17,244 nucleotides of DNA, from positions 1 through 17,244 of the forward strand of contig JBBRUG010000102.1 of NCBI GenBank assembly GCA_038247995.1, in the 5' to 3' direction. Shown here in pieces: positions 14,147-17,244 of this stretch. The translations under genes and the position numbers were made by a program. Position 1 is the stretch's first letter. The number at the start of each line of letters is the position of its first letter. A model generated the notes under the pieces. That model did not search any database, was not told the DNA's origin, and saw only the letters and a list, made by a program, of their open reading frames with translations. The stretch is from JBBRUG01 sp038247995 (GTDB lineage Bacteria; Chloroflexota; Chloroflexia; Chloroflexales; Chloroflexaceae).

Positions 14147-15655
14147 ATGCAGATCAATCTGGCTCAGTACGAGGTCTGGTTCGTGACCGGCAGTCAACAT
14201 CTCTATGGCCCGGAAACCCTGGAACAGGTGGCAGAACATTCCCGTGCCATTACGGCCGCACTCGACGATGCGGCGGCTATTCCCGTGCGGGTCGTGTTCA
14301 AGCCCGTGTTGAAAACGCCCGACGAGATCACGCGGCTCTGCCGCGAGGCCAATAATGCTGAGCAATGCGTGGGTCTGATCATCTGGATGCACACTTTCTC
14401 GCCGGCCAAGATGTGGATCACCGGTCTGAGCGGACTCCAGAAGCCGTTTGCTCACCTGCACACTCAGTACAACCGCGACATCCCCTGGGCTGAGATCGAC
14501 ATGGATTTCATGAATCTGAACCAGGCCGCCCACGGCGACCGCGAGTTCGGGTTCATCGGTGCGCGGATGCGGCTGGAACGCAAGGTGGTGGTGGGCCACT
14601 GGCAGGAGGAGCGGGTGCTCGGCAGCCTGGGCGCCTGGGCGCGCGCCGCCTGCGCCTGGGCCGACGCCCAGGGGGCTCGTTTCGCCCGCTTCGGTGACAA
14701 CATGCGCGAGGTTGCCGTCACTGAAGGCGATAAGGTCAATGCACAGCTGCGGCTTGGCTACTCTGTGAACAGCTACGGCGTCGGAGATCTGGTGCGCTAC
14801 ACCAGGGAGGTGTCGGACGCCGAGATCGACGCGCTGGTGGCCGAGTACGCTGAGCAGTACGCCGTAACACCTGCCCTGCGCCCCGGTGGTGAGCGCCACA
14901 TCTCGCTGCGCGAGGGCGCCCGGATCGAGATTGGTATCAGGCGCTTCCTGGAGGACGGCGGCTTCAAGGGCTTCACGACCACGTTCGAAGATCTGCATGG
15001 CCTCGTGCAACTCCCCGGCCTCGGCCCGCAAAGGCTCATGGCGCAGGGCTACGGTTTCGCGGGCGAGGGCGACTGGAAGACGGCGGCATTGGTGCGCGCG
15101 ATGAAGGTGATGGCGGCGGGCCTCCCCGGCGGCACCTCGTTCATGGAGGATTACACCTACCATTTGAACCCTGCCGGGCAGAAGGTTCTCGGTGCGCACA
15201 TGCTGGAGATTTGCCCCTCCATCGCGGCTGAGCGCCCCAGGCTGGAGGTTCACGCGCTGGGTATTGGGGGCAAAGCCGACCCCGTACGGCTGGTATTCGA
15301 CGCCAAGACCGGCCCCGCCGTGAACGCATCGGTAGTAGAGATGGGCAACCGGCTGCGCATGGTGGTAAACGTGGTCGAGGCGGTGGTTGCCGACGCGCCG
15401 CTACCGAGGCTGCCTGTGGCCCGCGCACTCTGGGTGCCCCGGCCTGACCTGGCGACGTCTGCGGCGGCCTGGATCTATGCGGGCGGCGCCCACCACACCG
15501 CTTACAGCTACGACCTGACGGTCGAACACCTGGCCGACTTCGCGGAGTTGGCGGGGATGGAACTCCTACTGATTGACGAGCATACTACGGTGCCCGCTTT
15601 CAAGAAGGAACTGCGCTGGAACGACCTCTACTACCATCTCGCCAAAGGCCTGTAG
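14147..15655 (+). CDS. araA: L-arabinose isomerase
   Basis: Interconverts L-arabinose and L-ribulose, the first catabolic step, in the cytoplasm, normally as a Mn-dependent hexamer. The 502 residues match the family's usual length of about 500, and the N-terminus YEVWFVTGSQHLYGPETL is diagnostic. All metal/catalytic residues known from E. coli are present with near-identical numbering: E307 in AGEGD, E334 in SFMEDYTYH, H351 in GAHMLE, and H449/H450 in AHHTAYSY. The ATG at 14147 is set by this conserved N-terminus. The reading frame stays open far upstream through araD, but that extension has no homology-like features. The Shine-Dalgarno is weak and the gap after araD only eight bases, so translational coupling to araD is likely. 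Confidence 0.97.
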   Translation: MQINLAQYEVWFVTGSQHLYGPETLEQVAEHSRAITAALDDAAAIPVRVVFKPVLKTPDEITRLCREANNAEQCVGLIIWMHTFSPAKMWITGLSGLQKPFAHLHTQYNRDIPWAEIDMDFMNLNQAAHGDREFGFIGARMRLERKVVVGHWQEERVLGSLGAWARAACAWADAQGARFARFGDNMREVAVTEGDKVNAQLRLGYSVNSYGVGDLVRYTREVSDAEIDALVAEYAEQYAVTPALRPGGERHISLREGARIEIGIRRFLEDGGFKGFTTTFEDLHGLVQLPGLGPQRLMAQGYGFAGEGDWKTAALVRAMKVMAAGLPGGTSFMEDYTYHLNPAGQKVLGAHMLEICPSIAAERPRLEVHALGIGGKADPVRLVFDAKTGPAVNASVVEMGNRLRMVVNVVEAVVADAPLPRLPVARALWVPRPDLATSAAAWIYAGGAHHTAYSYDLTVEHLADFAELAGMELLLIDEHTTVPAFKKELRWNDLYYHLAKGL

Positions 15656-15661
15656 CGGCGG

Positions 15662-15667
15662 AAGGAG
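15662..15667 (+). promoter_or_regulatory. Ribosome binding site of the FGGY kinase
   Basis: AAGGAG lies six bases before the ATG at 15674, inside the 18-base gap after araA, and settles the kinase start. Confidence 0.7.
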
Positions 15668-15673
15668 TACGGT

Positions 15674-17244
15674 ATGGATACCCGAACAGCAATTGAGCGC
15701 GGCAGGACGATACTCGGCATTGAATTTGGCTCAACCCGCATCAAGGCAGTCCTGATCGGCGAGAACCATCTGCCGATCGCGTCGGGAAGCTACACTTGGG
15801 AGAATTGCTACCAGCATAACATCTGGACCTACCCGATCGACGAAGTGTGGGCAGGCCTTCAGGCGAGCTACCAATCGCTTAGCGACGAGGTATTCGCAAC
15901 GTACCAGATCCGCATCCAGAGTATTGGCGCCATCGGCATCAGCGGCATGATGCACGGCTATCTAGCCTTTGACCGCAACGGGCAACTCCTCGTGCCGTTT
16001 CGTACCTGGCGCAACACCATCAATGGGCAGGCGTCGGCGACACTCACAGAGCTGTTTCAGTTCTCCATCCCCCAGCGCTGGAGCATCGCGCACCTCTACC
16101 AGGCTATCTTGAACCAGGAGTCCCACGTTGCTGCGATCTCCCACCTGACGACGCTGGCAGGCTATGTTCACTGGCATCTGACGGGGCAGCAAGTACTCGG
16201 CGTGGGCGAAGCCTCCGGCATGTTCCCCATCGACAGCGCGACCGCTGACTACGATGCGCGGATGGTTGCGCAGTTCGGCGCGCAGCCCGAGGTGGCAGCG
16301 TTCCCATGGCGGCTCAAAGCGATCCTGCCTCGGGTAATGGCTGCGGGCGAGGCCGCCGGAAGCCTCACTGAGGCAGGCGCCCGATTGATCGACCCGACCG
16401 GACAGCTACGGGCAGGGGTACCTCTCTGCCCGCCTGAGGGTGACGCCGGCACCGGCATGGTTGCGACCAACAGCGTCGCAGAGCGTACCGGCAACGTCTC
16501 CGCCGGTACCTCGGTCTTCGCGATGATCGTGCTGGAACAGGCACTGACGAGGCGCTACTCGGAGATCGACATGGTGACGACTCCCACGGGCAAACCAGTC
16601 GCCATGGTGCATAGCAATAACTGCACGTCCGACCTAAATGCCTGGGTAGATATCTTCGCGGAGTTCACCGGCCTCCTGGGCGTAGAGGTCAGCGAGTCCC
16701 GGCTCTACGAACTCCTGTACCAGCAGGCGCTCTGCGGCGACCCCGACGGTGGCGGGTTGCTTGTCTACAACTATGTCTCAGGCGAGCACATTACCCGTTT
16801 AGAGGAGGGGCGCCCGTTGTTTGTGCGCACGCCCACAAGCCATTTCACCCTGGCGAACTTTGTACGGGTCCACCTCTTCACGGCCCTCGGTGCCCTGAAG
16901 ATCGGTTTAGATCTGCTTGTCGAGCATGAACGCGTGCAGATTGATCAGCTCACGGGCCATGGCGGCTTCTTCAAGACGCGCGAAGTCGGACAGCGGATGC
17001 TGGCAGCGGCGCTCAGGACCCCCGTGGTCGTACTGGAAACGGCGGGGGAGGGTGGCGCGTGGGGCATTGCGCTACTAGCCGCCTACATGCTGCAGAAGGC
17101 GCCGCACGAGGCCCTGGAGGCATACCTTGCCGACAAGGTTTTCACCGGCCAGCAGGGCGTGACCATCGCCCCTGATGAGCAGGACGTCGCGGGCTTTGCG
17201 AAGTTTATGGAGCTGTACACGAAGGGGCTTGCCATCGAGCGGAC
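15674..17244 (+). CDS. FGGY-family sugar kinase, probable L-ribulokinase (3' truncated)
   Basis: Expected to phosphorylate L-ribulose with ATP, linking the isomerase and epimerase reactions. The frame is open from the ATG to the window edge (523 codons visible), close to full length for the family. Visible motifs are the first phosphate loop (ILGIEFGSTRIKAV, about 13-26), IGISGMMHGYLAF near 97, the catalytic-base motif EGDAGTG with D257, the ATP-site SAGTSVF, and the adenosine loop GHGGFFKT followed by ETAGEGGAWG. This form differs from E. coli AraB and resembles the shorter kinases annotated as ribulokinase or xylulokinase in several phyla. The araD-araA-kinase order, with short gaps, makes L-ribulokinase the best call. 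Xylulokinase or another FGGY specificity cannot be excluded. Confidence 0.88.
   Translation, partial: MDTRTAIERGRTILGIEFGSTRIKAVLIGENHLPIASGSYTWENCYQHNIWTYPIDEVWAGLQASYQSLSDEVFATYQIRIQSIGAIGISGMMHGYLAFDRNGQLLVPFRTWRNTINGQASATLTELFQFSIPQRWSIAHLYQAILNQESHVAAISHLTTLAGYVHWHLTGQQVLGVGEASGMFPIDSATADYDARMVAQFGAQPEVAAFPWRLKAILPRVMAAGEAAGSLTEAGARLIDPTGQLRAGVPLCPPEGDAGTGMVATNSVAERTGNVSAGTSVFAMIVLEQALTRRYSEIDMVTTPTGKPVAMVHSNNCTSDLNAWVDIFAEFTGLLGVEVSESRLYELLYQQALCGDPDGGGLLVYNYVSGEHITRLEEGRPLFVRTPTSHFTLANFVRVHLFTALGALKIGLDLLVEHERVQIDQLTGHGGFFKTREVGQRMLAAALRTPVVVLETAGEGGAWGIALLAAYMLQKAPHEALEAYLADKVFTGQQGVTIAPDEQDVAGFAKFMELYTKGLAIER

Noticed and set aside
14141..15253. 370-codon open frame on the minus strand opposite araA
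   Set aside because: It mirrors araA codon structure, has no recognisable domain, and araA is certain.

Overview
The window reads as a plus-strand L-arabinose / plant-polysaccharide utilisation locus from a high-GC bacterium, most likely a member of the Chloroflexota (inference). The pointers are a Tat-type lipoprotein signal followed by an Ala/Pro/Thr linker on the sugar-binding protein, a Thr/Pro/Ala-rich linker in the secreted protein, a CUT1-type importer with no ATPase gene beside it, and a very long LacI-sensor/histidine-kinase/receiver/AraC hybrid regulator. No 16S or other marker gene is present, so the phylum call is tentative. All genes lie on the plus strand, and no gene-free stretch exceeds about 125 bases. 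I found no RNA gene, CRISPR array, insertion sequence or transposase.

Layout. Positions 2-3181 hold the 3' part of the giant hybrid regulator, cut by the left edge. Positions 3299-3724 encode a small stand-alone degenerate receiver domain. Positions 3792-7095 encode a sugar ABC importer: a Tat/lipoprotein binding protein, then two inner-membrane permeases that overlap by ATGA, with a perfect hairpin between the binding protein and the first permease. Positions 7114-9746 hold a translationally coupled pair: a secreted right-handed beta-helix protein with a C-terminal carbohydrate-binding-like domain, and a membrane-anchored thioredoxin-fold protein whose CxxC is replaced by SxxS. Positions 9763-13369 encode a family GH42 glycosidase and an FAD-dependent oxidoreductase of the type found in sugar operons. 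Positions 13494-17244 encode L-ribulose-5-phosphate 4-epimerase (araD), L-arabinose isomerase (araA) and a FGGY kinase that is most likely L-ribulokinase (araB-like); the kinase is cut by the right edge.

How the genes fit together (inference). The secreted beta-helix/CBM protein would act on or bind polymer outside the cell. The lipoprotein and permeases would import oligosaccharides, probably with an ATPase shared from elsewhere. The cytoplasmic GH42 enzyme would split off beta-galactose or alpha-L-arabinopyranose units. Isomerase, kinase and epimerase would convert L-arabinose to L-ribulose, L-ribulose-5-phosphate and D-xylulose-5-phosphate. The hybrid regulator probably reads a sugar through its LacI-like domain and switches the locus on through its AraC-type DNA-binding end.

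The least explained parts are the Cys-less thioredoxin-fold protein coupled to the beta-helix protein, the FAD oxidoreductase beside GH42, and the two degenerate receiver domains (one inside the regulator, one free-standing).
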